From Clostridia bacterium (GTDB taxonomy: Bacteria; Bacillota; Clostridia; Oscillospirales; CAG-382), in NCBI GenBank assembly GCA_017397955.1, contig JAFQHL010000062.1, positions 1 to 50,617 of the forward strand: a DNA stretch of 50,617 nucleotides, written 5' to 3'. The notes beneath the pieces are model-generated. The model searched no databases. It was not told the origin of the DNA and worked only from the letters and a program-made list of their open reading frames with translations. The translations under genes were made by a program, and so were the position numbers. This document shows positions 16,552-25,276 of the stretch, in pieces (the first letter of the stretch is position 1; every line of letters begins with the position of its first letter).

Positions 16552-17685
16552 TTATACAAAATCAGGCCTTGAATAAAACAGAGGCAAGGGAAGGTTGCGA
16601 CCAAAGTCTTCGGGGATATCGTCTCTTATATTAAGGTGTGCGTTAATACCAAACAAAAGCCTTGTAGCTTCCAGCGGCTTCATTGTAATATCTGCGTTCT
16701 TTTCGGTGTTGTTAACAGTAACATTACCGTCACATATTTCAATTTCTATCTTTTCCGCACCCTCTATTTCCAAAACAGTGTGGCAGTCATACAGCTTTGT
16801 GTAGCTTGCCTTCAGCATCAAAAATGCACTTATTACAGCAACATAATCGTTAATCATAAAGTTTTCACAGCAGTGGAGGGACATGTTTTCACAAACGCTG
16901 TCAAGCGCTTTCAGTTTTTCTGTCTCAAAAGCAAACACACCGCCGATAGAAATGCCGCGCAGTTCGTAATTTGCAAGATATGAAGCAAGAACCGCAGGCA
17001 GTTCGTTTATGTTTTCAAGCTCTATTTCGTTTATACTGCGCCCTTCACCGTTTACGGATGCGTATCCAAAAAGCTCACCGTTCTTGCGAATGATAACAGA
17101 GTTGGAACGGCAGGTTCTCAGCATGGTCAGAAAATTCTCTGCTGTTCTGTAAACCTTGGCCGGGCGCCTGTTGTAGAGCTTGCATGCAAACGCGGCTTCT
17201 TCGGCAGTTTTGCCTTCGCTGAAGCTGTAAACGCTCAGGTCTGCGTTTGTGCCGTGGCGGGCGTTGTCGCGGTTAAAGGAAAAACTGGCGGCAACACCGG
17301 AAGGGGTAAACCCAAAATATTCGTACCTCTGGCGTCTGCCACCGAGGAAAGCGATGTGTGCGCGACTCTTGGAGGCGGCAACGGCTGTGTTCATCAGGTC
17401 CTTCATATAGCCTTTACCGCGGGCTTCCCTCAAAACGCCCATGGTACCGAATCCGTCAACAATAAGCTTGTTTCCGCAAACATCCATTTCTGCAGGGAAC
17501 ACGCCTAAAATACCCTTGATTCCGTCTTCTTCACGCACAATAAGATGCTCTGTTGCGGAGTTGCGTACCTCATAAAGCTTTGGGTGGTAAAGCTGAAAAT
17601 AGTCCGTATTACCTTCGCCGCCGAAAATTATATTGGATTTTTCAAGTATCTCATTAAAATCTTGTTCTTTTGCCCATTCAGCCAT
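16552..17685 (-). CDS. Eis-like GNAT N-acetyltransferase
   Basis: A 377-residue protein. The N-terminal GNAT fold (about 1-150) has the acetyl-CoA loop REARGKGYMKDLM (about 85-97) and the Eis-type features GFGTMGVL and GGRRQRYEYFGF. A second GNAT-like domain (about 150-270) and a C-terminal SCP2-like domain (about 280-377) match the Eis/GNAT_acetyltr_2 layout. Such enzymes acetylate amines, including aminoglycosides in some cases; the substrate here is unknown. ATG 17685 has AAGGAAG upstream, touching the anmK stop, so the two genes are translated together. Confidence 0.85.
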   Translation of the reverse strand: MAEWAKEQDFNEILEKSNIIFGGEGNTDYFQLYHPKLYEVRNSATEHLIVREEDGIKGILGVFPAEMDVCGNKLIVDGFGTMGVLREARGKGYMKDLMNTAVAASKSRAHIAFLGGRRQRYEYFGFTPSGVAASFSFNRDNARHGTNADLSVYSFSEGKTAEEAAFACKLYNRRPAKVYRTAENFLTMLRTCRSNSVIIRKNGELFGYASVNGEGRSINEIELENINELPAVLASYLANYELRGISIGGVFAFETEKLKALDSVCENMSLHCCENFMINDYVAVISAFLMLKASYTKLYDCHTVLEIEGAEKIEIEICDGNVTVNNTEKNADITMKPLEATRLLFGINAHLNIRDDIPEDFGRNLPLPLFYSRPDFV

Positions 17686-17699
17686 AATATATACTTCCT

Positions 17700-18845
17700 T
17701 TACAGTGATATTTTTCCCAGTATTGCAGGGTATTTTGCCCCTGTAGCAGAGGGGAGATTTGAAGGCAAGCCTGCCAAGGTATAATACGCAAGCAAAGCAA
17801 AGGCAACTGCTTCTTTCGCATCGCTGTTTTGTCCTTTTTGCTCTTGGGTAAATACCTTTACGCCGTATTTTGCCATATCATCACACAAAAACTTCATAAG
17901 ACAGGGATTATAACTGCCTCCGCCGCCCACTATTAGTTCTTCTGCTTTACAGCGCGGCTCTATAAAGTCGCGGTAGCTGTTTGAGATAACACGGGCGGTA
18001 AGGGCGGTTACCGTTGCAATAACATCTTCCGGCTTCATCCCTACGGCTCTTTCATAAATATCTTTGCAGTATTCAGCCCCAAACATTTCTCTGCCCGTGG
18101 TCTTCGGAGGAGCTTCTTTGTAGTAAGGCTCTTGAAGCAGGTCGTTAAGCAAAGCTTCGTCCACGGTACCTCCCGAAGCAACCTTGCCGCCTAAATCCAT
18201 TTCTTTGCCGTAGTACATACCCATAAGGCAATCGATTATCATATTGCCGGGTCCGTTGTCGAAAGCAAAAACATCTTCAGGTTTGCAGTTCGCTTTCAAT
18301 ACCGTGCTGTTGGATATGCCGCCTATATTTTGCAGTATTATACTTTTTTTACTGTCTGCAAACAGGGCATACTCGGTAAAAGGCACCAAGGGCGCACCGT
18401 TACCGCCGGCGGCAATATCCGCGGTACGGAAGTCGGAAACGCACTTTATCCCCGTAAGGCGGGCGATAACACTGCCTTCGCCAATCTGCAAAGTGTTGGG
18501 GACGTCTCCCACAGGCTCGTGGTATACAGTTTGCCCGTGAGAGCCGATAGCCGCGATTCTTTTGCGGTCAATACCGTGGCGTTCTATAAGCTCGTTTGCC
18601 GCCTCTCCGTAAAGTTTCCCAAGTAAAAAGTTCATATAGCTTACTTTATCTGCGGTGGCATTTTTTGTGTCAAACAGCTCAAATATCTTTTCTCTTACTT
18701 CGGGTTTGTAAGAAAAGTTTTCAAACGCTAACAGTTTACAGGACGGATGTATGCTGTCGCCGCTTATTTCAACGGCGGCGGCATCTATACCGTCGGCACT
18801 GGTGCCCGACATTAAACCGATATATATGTTTTTGCATTCATTCAT
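17700..18845 (-). CDS. anmK: Anhydro-N-acetylmuramic acid kinase
   Basis: A 381-residue sugar kinase of the ASKHA fold. Signatures: IGLMSGTSADGIDAA at the N-terminus (phosphate-binding loop and catalytic Asp), GSHGQTVYH, VSDFRTADIAAGGNGAPLVP, FDNGPGNMIID, and a C-terminal VGGGGSYN. It opens and phosphorylates 1,6-anhydro-MurNAc to MurNAc-6-P during cell-wall recycling. ATG 18845 is preferred because AAGGAAG lies 9 bases upstream; ATG 18854 would overlap it. It follows spoIIID by 24 bases without a terminator, so it probably shares the spoIIID transcript. Confidence 0.95.
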   Translation of the reverse strand: MNECKNIYIGLMSGTSADGIDAAAVEISGDSIHPSCKLLAFENFSYKPEVREKIFELFDTKNATADKVSYMNFLLGKLYGEAANELIERHGIDRKRIAAIGSHGQTVYHEPVGDVPNTLQIGEGSVIARLTGIKCVSDFRTADIAAGGNGAPLVPFTEYALFADSKKSIILQNIGGISNSTVLKANCKPEDVFAFDNGPGNMIIDCLMGMYYGKEMDLGGKVASGGTVDEALLNDLLQEPYYKEAPPKTTGREMFGAEYCKDIYERAVGMKPEDVIATVTALTARVISNSYRDFIEPRCKAEELIVGGGGSYNPCLMKFLCDDMAKYGVKVFTQEQKGQNSDAKEAVAFALLAYYTLAGLPSNLPSATGAKYPAILGKISL

Positions 18846-18869
18846 ATAAAACATCTTCCTTAAGGTGTG

Positions 18870-19130
18870 TTATGCTTTTAAATATTTAAGTTTTGTGGCA
18901 TTACCGCCTCTTATGTGCCGTTCTTTAAGGTTTTCATCCAATAATTTTGAAACCTTAAGGTGTAAATCCGCATTTATTTCTTTAAGCCGTACTGTCAAAT
19001 CTTTATGTACCGTGGATTTAGAATAACCAAAATGTTTTGCTGTTGCTCTCACGGTCGCTTTTTCCTCCAGCATATATTCTGCAAATAAAAGCACACGTCT
19101 GTCAATTGACAAGTGCCCGCAATAAGCCAT
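18870..19130 (-). CDS. spoIIID: Sporulation transcription factor SpoIIID
   Basis: An 86-residue protein. The central block TVRATAKHFGYSKSTVHKDLTVRL and the C-terminal HIRGGNATKLKY match SpoIIID almost residue for residue in the helix-turn-helix and the basic tail. SpoIIID acts in the mother cell, switching genes between the SigE and SigK stages. ATG 19130 has GGGGAG 7 bases before it; the upstream TTG at 19145 has none. It heads an operon with anmK and the acetyltransferase. A sigma-A-like promoter is at 19199-19227; a SigE promoter could not be recognised with certainty. Confidence 0.96.
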   Translation of the reverse strand: MAYCGHLSIDRRVLLFAEYMLEEKATVRATAKHFGYSKSTVHKDLTVRLKEINADLHLKVSKLLDENLKERHIRGGNATKLKYLKA

Positions 19131-19198
19131 ACCAAATCTCCCCAAAAAATAGTTGGTATAACTTATGAAAATAATGCTCTTAATATTACACTAAGTAT

Positions 19199-19227
19199 AT
19201 AGTACTCCAAGCAAGGCTATAAGTCAA
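19199..19227 (-). promoter_or_regulatory. Possible promoter of the spoIIID operon
   Basis: TTGACT (19222-19227) and TACTAT (19199-19204), 17-bp spacer, minus strand. It is divergent from the flippase promoter less than 20 bp away. Native control could instead be by SigE. Confidence 0.45.
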
Positions 19228-19244
19228 CACCTTTTGCGAACACC

Positions 19245-19272
19245 TTGACATTTAGCGGATGTATGCTATAAT
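19245..19272 (+). promoter_or_regulatory. Promoter of the flippase/GT2 pair
   Basis: TTGACA (19245-19250) and TATAAT (19267-19272), 16-bp spacer; both hexamers perfect. The predicted start near 19279 excludes ATG 19278 as the gene start. Confidence 0.8.
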
Positions 19273-19301
19273 GTAATATGTCGAAAGAGGGTGTCTTATC
19301 A

Positions 19302-20825
19302 ATGTCAAGAACACAAAATACCATTAAAAATTTTATGTCCTCAGCTTGGTTACATTTGTTGGGGACCGCACTTTCTTTTGTATCAAGAATAGTATTCCTT
19401 AAAATATTAGGGGAGACATATTTGGGGCTTAGCGGCGTTGCAAATAACGCGCTGGCAATGCTTTCTTTGGCAGAGATGGGCATAGGTAGCGCAATAACCT
19501 TTAGCCTATATAAGCCCTTGGCAGAAAACAATACGGAAAAGATTAAATCCATAATAGCATTTTACAAGCACACGTATCGCAAAATCGCGCTTGTTGTTTT
19601 TTGCTTCGGTATAGCGCTCATTCCGCTTTTGGGTGTTATTATAAGCGATGCTAAAAAAATAGAGAATTTTTATCTTGTTTTTTTTCTACATGTATTAACC
19701 GCTGCCTCATCATACTTAATAAATTACCGTGCAACACTTCTGGCGGCAGATCAAAAAAATTACAAACTTATAACCGCAAACTCTGTTTTTTCTATTTTAA
19801 CGGTGGGCGCAAAAATTGCAGCGGTTCTTATTTTCAAGGACTATTTGGCGTTTCTTATCGCTTCCTTGCTGGTTCCTTTTGTACAAAGGTTTTATGTACA
19901 CGGCTATGTAGGCAAACAGTATCCTTACCTGAAGGATAGTAATATAATACCGATAGATAAAGAAGAAAAAAATGGTATTACAAAAAATATTTCAGCACTG
20001 TTTGTTCACCAAATCGGTAATTACTGTGTAAATGGCACTGACAATCTTATTATAGCTTCGGTGTTAAGTCTTGCGGTTGCAGGTCGTTATTCCAATTACC
20101 TTTTGCTTTTCACTACGATAAACGGCATTATTTCAATGCTGTTTAACAGTATGACATCCAGTTTCGGTAATCTTATAGCAAGTAATGATTCTAACCATGC
20201 TTTTAAAGTTTACCGCGCGGCTGATTTTATAGGTTTTTGGTTGTACGGCTTTTCTGCTGTTTGCTTTGTTTGTCTTTCCAATCCCTTTTTAACATTAGTG
20301 TTTGGCAAGGACTTTACCTTTACAATGCCCGTGGTTGTTTTGCTTGTGCTTAATAATTATATGGTTGGTATGCGTATTCCGCTGTTCACCGTGAAATCAG
20401 CATCGGGCATCTTTAGAGAAGACAGATTTGTGCCTATTATACAGTCGGTTGTGAACTTGGTGGTTTCCATTGTTGCCGCAAAGCTTATTGGTGTTGCCGG
20501 TGTTTTCCTTGGTACTTTGGTTTCGGGCTTGCTTCCCAGCTTTTACCGCCCGCACCTTGTTTATAAAAAGACTTTTAAGCTAAGCAGTGTTTTGTATTAT
20601 AAAGAATACGGCATAAGAATAGTAATAATAACAACAATCACTGCGCTTATGTACGGTGTATGCCGGCTGATTTTTGGCATTATGCCCGCACTCCCCGCGT
20701 TTTGCGTAGCAACCGTAGTATGCGGTATAATTCCCAATGTATTATTCTTTGTGTTGTTCAGAAAAAGAGAAGAATTTGCATATTTAAAAGATAAAATTCC
20801 TTTTTTAAGAAAAAAGGCAGCATAA
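19302..20825 (+). CDS. Polysaccharide flippase (Wzx-like, MOP superfamily)
   Basis: A 507-residue protein with about 12-14 predicted helices. The N-terminus (TIKNFMSSAWLHLLGTALSFVSRIVFLKILG, then EMGIGSAITFSLYKPLAE) is typical of Wzx/MATE-like exporters of Firmicute capsule loci. It would flip undecaprenyl-linked repeat units across the membrane. ATG 19302 has GAGGGTG about 8 bases upstream. It is co-transcribed with the GT2 gene and faces the long leftward polysaccharide operon, which has no flippase of its own, so it probably serves that operon. Confidence 0.9.
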   Translation: MSRTQNTIKNFMSSAWLHLLGTALSFVSRIVFLKILGETYLGLSGVANNALAMLSLAEMGIGSAITFSLYKPLAENNTEKIKSIIAFYKHTYRKIALVVFCFGIALIPLLGVIISDAKKIENFYLVFFLHVLTAASSYLINYRATLLAADQKNYKLITANSVFSILTVGAKIAAVLIFKDYLAFLIASLLVPFVQRFYVHGYVGKQYPYLKDSNIIPIDKEEKNGITKNISALFVHQIGNYCVNGTDNLIIASVLSLAVAGRYSNYLLLFTTINGIISMLFNSMTSSFGNLIASNDSNHAFKVYRAADFIGFWLYGFSAVCFVCLSNPFLTLVFGKDFTFTMPVVVLLVLNNYMVGMRIPLFTVKSASGIFREDRFVPIIQSVVNLVVSIVAAKLIGVAGVFLGTLVSGLLPSFYRPHLVYKKTFKLSSVLYYKEYGIRIVIITTITALMYGVCRLIFGIMPALPAFCVATVVCGIIPNVLFFVLFRKREEFAYLKDKIPFLRKKAA

Positions 20826-20838
20826 GAGGTTGAAGTTT

Positions 20839-21789
20839 ATGAGCGTGCGCCCCCTTGTATCAGTAATAGTACCTTGCTATAACGTAGAAAAAACCGTCGC
20901 ACGGGCTTTAAACAGCGTGTACAAACAAACATACCGGCCCATAGAGCTCATTATAGTTAATGACGGCTCTACGGATAATACCGAAGCCGTTATAAATAAA
21001 GAAACTGCAAATTACGGAGAATCTGACATTACGGTTAAATATATAAACCAAAAAAACCGTGGATTGGGCGGTGCCATTGATACGGGACTTAAGCATTTTA
21101 CAGGCGAGTATCTTGCTTGGTTTGACAGCGATGACGAGCTTATGCCTACTTCGGTAGAAAAACGTGTGGATTTTTTACAAAACAATCCGAGCTTTGCCTG
21201 TGTTACAAGTGATGCTTATGTTGTTGATGGCAAAGATTGGGATACTTCAATATCCTTGATTTCGCAAAGCGTAAAAGACAACGAAAAAGAAGACCAATTT
21301 GAACTTTTGCTTAAAAATCAGTCTGTTTTTTGTTCTGGATGCCACATGGTCAGAGGATCTGTTTTTAATATGGTTAATCCCACAAAATCGATTTATCCGT
21401 CAAGGGCAGGGCAAAATTGGCAGCTTTTGTTGCCTGTTTATTATAAAAACAAGCGTGCATTTTTGGCAGAGCCGCTGTATAAATACGGAGCATATACGGA
21501 AAGTATGAGCGCGCAGATTAAAAAAATGCCCTTTGACAAACGTATATCCAGAGAGTATGAGTACATAAGAATAGTAGAGAACACTTTGAATAGCATAGAA
21601 CGGATGGAAAAAAAAGAGCGAATGCGCTATATAAAACGTTTTAAAGCAAATACATACCGCAGAATTTTGGATATTTCTGTTGAGAGTAAGGAGAAATTCG
21701 TATATTTTAAACATATGATAAAGCTTATACCTTTAAAAGCATTAAAAATGGCTGAGATAAAATGTTTCATAAAACTTTGGTTAAAGTAA
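20839..21789 (+). CDS. Family 2 glycosyltransferase
   Basis: A 316-residue GT-A enzyme. Nucleotide-binding start VSVIVPCYNVEKTVARALNSV, donor site IVNDGSTDNTE (about 38-48), GLGGAIDTGL, and the DxD-type metal site WFDSDDE (about 94-100). ATG 20839 has GAGG 9 bases upstream, overlapping the flippase stop region. A C-terminal helical part (about 225-316) is likely for membrane or acceptor contact. It adds one sugar to the lipid-linked unit; donor and linkage unknown. Confidence 0.88.
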   Translation: MSVRPLVSVIVPCYNVEKTVARALNSVYKQTYRPIELIIVNDGSTDNTEAVINKETANYGESDITVKYINQKNRGLGGAIDTGLKHFTGEYLAWFDSDDELMPTSVEKRVDFLQNNPSFACVTSDAYVVDGKDWDTSISLISQSVKDNEKEDQFELLLKNQSVFCSGCHMVRGSVFNMVNPTKSIYPSRAGQNWQLLLPVYYKNKRAFLAEPLYKYGAYTESMSAQIKKMPFDKRISREYEYIRIVENTLNSIERMEKKERMRYIKRFKANTYRRILDISVESKEKFVYFKHMIKLIPLKALKMAEIKCFIKLWLK

Positions 21790-21796
21790 AAAGCGA

Positions 21797-21859
21797 GACT
21801 GCGTTTTATACGCAGTCTGCCAAGCTGATGACAAACCTTGTCATCAGCTTGGCAGACTG
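21797..21859. terminator. Two overlapping, mutually exclusive hairpins after the GT2 gene
   Basis: GACTGCG / CGCAGTC (21797-21803, 21811-21817) and a perfect 21-bp inverted repeat (21813-21833 with 21839-21859, loop AACCT) share bases 21813-21817, so only one can form. No strong T run follows. The long hairpin is the outer edge of repeat copy B. Confidence 0.65.
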
Positions 21860-22075
21860 CTGACAAAGGCACAGAACACCAAAAGACAAAAAACGACGTT
21901 ACAAAACAAGAAAACTCGGTGATAAATCTCACTGAGTTTTCTGCGTTTTATTATATTTTTTGTTCGTAATGAACCTAGGCTTACGGCACTCACCGTGGTC
22001 CCAATAAGAATACATTTTTATGGGGTGGGAATACAGTTCTTGTCTCGGTTCGTTCCATCTGCGCTTTTTCTCAGC
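21813..22075 (+). repeat. Dispersed intergenic element, copy B
   Basis: This is the second copy of the element at 1-203 (there in opposite orientation). Block I is 21853-21884 and block II 22032-22061. Copy B is longer by an insert of about 35 bases between the hairpin and block II. It occupies the junction of the rightward flippase/GT2 pair and the leftward polysaccharide operon. On the minus strand a 62-codon frame (22117-21929) runs through block II and reads RWNEPRQELY; its SD is poor. Between the copies the differences in this motif are two silent changes and one Arg/Gln change, so a small coding gene cannot be excluded. Confidence 0.75.
21910..21941. terminator. Central hairpin of repeat copy B
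   Basis: A 13-bp stem (21910-21922 with 21929-21941, one G-T pair) with T-rich sequence beyond it on the plus strand. Probably the terminator for both convergent transcripts. Confidence 0.65.
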
Positions 22076-22121
22076 GGTCCATTTTGTTGGATTTAACATA
22101 AACCCTATAGTATGCATGTTT

Positions 22122-23288
22122 TTACAAAAGGCTTTTTATGCTGTCTACGCCTGCAAAAGCTTGTCTTTTATAGCTTGGTATTACAATATTAAGATTATTC
22201 TTTTCTTTTGTTTCATTGTCTGCAAAAGCTATAAAAGCGTTTAACAAAGCTTCTTTATTGGCAAGCTTTTGAACGGGTAGGACATAGCCTTCGTCTGTTC
22301 CGAACAAATCTGTTGCTATGCCTTTGGCTTTTATTGAATACCCGACAACTAAGGTAGGCACACAGCTTGAATATGCGGCTATTGAAGCGTGTGTTCTGGA
22401 TGCTACAATGAATCTGCACGCGGCTATATATCCTTTAAGCTGTTCACAGCTACAGTCTTCTATAAGACAAACGCGATCAGGGCAATTCAGCTCATCATAA
22501 ATCTGTTTAAGCGGTATTCTGTCATCGCCGCTTTCCCAAACCACATGAGGAATTAAGGCTATAGACATATTTGTTTCTTTAAGAATATATCTGCACAGGC
22601 TTAAATAGTTTTCAAACGCAATGCCTTTTATGCTTTCGTTTTCTATTACCATAGGACTTAGGTTTATACCTACGGTGTTGCCCTTGACAAAGCTTTTCGG
22701 CAGCTCCACGGTTGCTGTGTCAAGGAGGAAAGCGGGGTCTGCAACCTTTATCGTATTTCGGTTGACAGCTTTTAAAGCTTCATAAGTAAAGAGTTCTCTT
22801 GCCGTTATTAGGTCATAGCGGGCGATATCCTCTGCAACGGTTTTGTTTTTTAAAAGCTCAGGTTCCACGGAGCAACCCCAAAGTACTGTTTTAACACCGC
22901 GTTTTTTGTATTCCTCATGCAACATAATATAGTGGTTAAGGTTTTTATAGCAATAGTTATCACCGCCTATAGAAAACGCAAAATCACCTTTTTCAGCAGT
23001 TGTAACGCCGTTTCTGTAAAGTAAGGCATCCATTGCTTTTGCTTGCTTTTTCAGCTTTAGATCTATATAAGCCTTGATAAACGCAGGGCTAATTTTTTTT
23101 ATCTGTTTGTTGCTTATAACCGTTTTGCAGATGCTGTCTATCCCGTATAGTTTGTCTTCCGTAGTGCTGTCTGTAACAAGTACGGGCGTTTCATCAAAAA
23201 TGCCTTTTAAAATCTTAGCGGTAGAGCGCACAATGGCTTCACAGCCATGGTTTCCGCTACCACCGTGAGCATAAAGTACAGCCTTCAT
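22122..23288 (-). CDS. Polysaccharide pyruvyltransferase family protein
   Basis: A 388-residue protein with the family start MKAVLYAHGGSGNHGCEAIVRS, the middle block FSIGGDNYCY, SVEPELL and the C-terminal SRTHASIAAYSS, matching the CsaB/WcaK-like pyruvyltransferase family (GT-B-like fold). Members add a ketal pyruvate from phosphoenolpyruvate to a sugar, which adds negative charge. It is the last gene of the 15-gene leftward operon and ends 60 bases from repeat copy B block II. Confidence 0.88.
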   Translation of the reverse strand: MKAVLYAHGGSGNHGCEAIVRSTAKILKGIFDETPVLVTDSTTEDKLYGIDSICKTVISNKQIKKISPAFIKAYIDLKLKKQAKAMDALLYRNGVTTAEKGDFAFSIGGDNYCYKNLNHYIMLHEEYKKRGVKTVLWGCSVEPELLKNKTVAEDIARYDLITARELFTYEALKAVNRNTIKVADPAFLLDTATVELPKSFVKGNTVGINLSPMVIENESIKGIAFENYLSLCRYILKETNMSIALIPHVVWESGDDRIPLKQIYDELNCPDRVCLIEDCSCEQLKGYIAACRFIVASRTHASIAAYSSCVPTLVVGYSIKAKGIATDLFGTDEGYVLPVQKLANKEALLNAFIAFADNETKEKNNLNIVIPSYKRQAFAGVDSIKSLL

Positions 23289-23303
23289 TTGCCTTTTTTC
23301 CTT

Positions 23304-24251
23304 TCACTTTAAAATTCTTTTAAAGCCTTTCTTTATCCAAAAGCCACGCGCGGCAAATAAATAAACCCACCGTTCTTTAAAAGTAAAATGTGGATTTTTC
23401 TTTATCCTTTTGCGGTTATCCCTAAATGTGGCCATTATAGCCTTCAATAAAATAAGTTGCTCCGCAGTTTTGTGTTTTACTTTATCTATGGATTGTAAGT
23501 GTTGCATAAGATGAGAAAGCGTGGTGTATTCGGGAAGGGGAGTAAATGTGCTTTTGTTTTGGTCAAGATATTCTAAAACCTGACGGGACATAGTAACCAC
23601 ATCAACTGTAGGGTGCTTTGAATACCCTGTCATCGCACCGCCGGTTTCGTTGTCATATACATATTCAGTTTTAGTTGTTACGGCAATACTCTTTACCTTT
23701 CTAAACGCATCAAGAACAAACAATATATCCTCGTAGGCGTTCATAGGCGGGAATGCTATACCGTCAACGGTTACCTTAGAAAACAGCTTGCCGCATGGAC
23801 CTGAATTTATCTCTCTGCGGGAGAGTAACAGTTCTATCCCTTCTGTGGTGCTAAGCTTTTGTCTTTTACAGGTAAAACGGTTTATTTCGGCTCCGTTTTT
23901 AATGCAGCTTATGTCACATACCGCAACATCTGCGCCTTGCACTGTTTTATAAAGCTCTTCTAAATAATTTTCGGGGACATAATCGTCTCCGTCCATAAAA
24001 CTGATGTAGTCACCATTAGCCTTTTCCATACCAAAATTGCGCGCCGCCGCAACACCGCTGTTTTCTACGGTGAATAGCCGTATTCTGCTGTCAGCGTTGT
24101 GAAATCTGCGGCATATTTCCTCTGTATTATCGGTACTGCCGTCGTTAACAACAATCAGCTCAAAGTCCTTAAAGCTTTGTGCAATAACCGATTTAATGCA
24201 GCGTTCTATATACTTTTCGCAATTATAAACAGGTATTATTACGCTTATCAT
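23304..24251 (-). CDS. Family 2 glycosyltransferase
   Basis: A 315-residue GT-A enzyme. Start MISVIIPVYNCEKYIERCIK, donor site VVNDGSTDNTE (about 34-44), AARNFGMEKANGDYISF, metal site MDGDD (about 86-90). The C-terminal third is helical and basic (KERWVYLFAARGFWIKKGFKR). Its N-terminus is nearly the same as that of the next gene upstream (MISVIIPVYNCE), a sign of tandem duplication. Acceptor and donor unknown. Confidence 0.9.
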   Translation of the reverse strand: MISVIIPVYNCEKYIERCIKSVIAQSFKDFELIVVNDGSTDNTEEICRRFHNADSRIRLFTVENSGVAAARNFGMEKANGDYISFMDGDDYVPENYLEELYKTVQGADVAVCDISCIKNGAEINRFTCKRQKLSTTEGIELLLSRREINSGPCGKLFSKVTVDGIAFPPMNAYEDILFVLDAFRKVKSIAVTTKTEYVYDNETGGAMTGYSKHPTVDVVTMSRQVLEYLDQNKSTFTPLPEYTTLSHLMQHLQSIDKVKHKTAEQLILLKAIMATFRDNRKRIKKNPHFTFKERWVYLFAARGFWIKKGFKRILK

Positions 24252-24276
24252 TATCTGCTCCCAAATTTTTTATTAG

Positions 24277-25275
24277 TCACCTATGAAACAAACAATACAG
24301 CAACGCCATTTTATGCTTTATAAGGAATATATAAAATTTAAGCTTAAGCGGCACCCGCGGATACTTAGTTTTCCTTAGGGCACTTGTCACTTGGCTTTCT
24401 TTGCATATCTTTTTAACTGCCCTGCGTTGTTCAAGTAGCGTCAAGCCATGACCGTTAATATAAGCAAGCTGGTTAAGTGCAAAATAAAGCATATTGTACT
24501 TTATCTGCATAGAAAAGTCATAATTCGCATCGGAAAAATACGCTTCGTATTCTTTGTTCAGCCTTAAAAACGAATCCCAACGCGCGGCGGTTTTCCCAGG
24601 GTTGTTTGCGTGAGAAACGGAGGAAGGATAGTACAAATAATTATATAGACAACGCCCTTTAAGGTACACAAAGCAGTTCGCGTTGTATAAAGCGACTGAG
24701 CCGAAAAAGCTGTCCTCGCACAAGCGTACCTCAGGATAACGCAAGGTGTTCTTTTCCAAAAGAGAACGCCTGAAAAGACATACCCAATTGGAGATGGTAG
24801 GCGGAAATTCTAAATTGTCAAACATAATAAGGCAGGGGAATAGCTCATCTTTTATTTGGGCGGCTGCGTAAACGCCGCCTCTTATCGGTTGACTGAAAGG
24901 AAAGCTGTTCCCGCTTGTGTGCTTTATATAATCACACATAACAAGGTCGGCACCGTTTTTCTCTGCCGCTTCGTAAAGCTCTTTCAAAAAATCCACGTCA
25001 ACCGTGTCGTCCGCATCAACAAAGGCTATGTAATCGCCGCTTGCATTATCAAGCCCCACATTGCGGGCAGATGCGGCACCGCCGTTTGGTTTGGTAAAGC
25101 TTTTTATAAAACTGTGTTTTTCTGCAAGTGCTTTGCAAACGGCTTCGCTACCGTCGGTGCTTCCGTCGTTAACAAGCAAAACTTCAAAATCTCTATAGCT
25201 TTGCTTAAGCAAGGAGTTAACACAGCCCACAATTAAATTTTCGCAGTTATATACGGGTATAATAACGCTTATCAT
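24277..25275 (-). CDS. Family 2 glycosyltransferase
   Basis: A 332-residue GT-A enzyme. VNDGSTDGSE (about 35-44), GGAASARNVGLDNASGDYIAF and metal site VDADD (about 87-91). It starts 1 base after the stop of the upstream GT2, so translation is coupled. C-terminal region basic and helical. The role in the repeat unit is unknown. Confidence 0.9.
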   Translation of the reverse strand: MISVIIPVYNCENLIVGCVNSLLKQSYRDFEVLLVNDGSTDGSEAVCKALAEKHSFIKSFTKPNGGAASARNVGLDNASGDYIAFVDADDTVDVDFLKELYEAAEKNGADLVMCDYIKHTSGNSFPFSQPIRGGVYAAAQIKDELFPCLIMFDNLEFPPTISNWVCLFRRSLLEKNTLRYPEVRLCEDSFFGSVALYNANCFVYLKGRCLYNYLYYPSSVSHANNPGKTAARWDSFLRLNKEYEAYFSDANYDFSMQIKYNMLYFALNQLAYINGHGLTLLEQRRAVKKICKESQVTSALRKTKYPRVPLKLKFYIFLIKHKMALLYCLFHR

Positions 25276-25276
25276 A

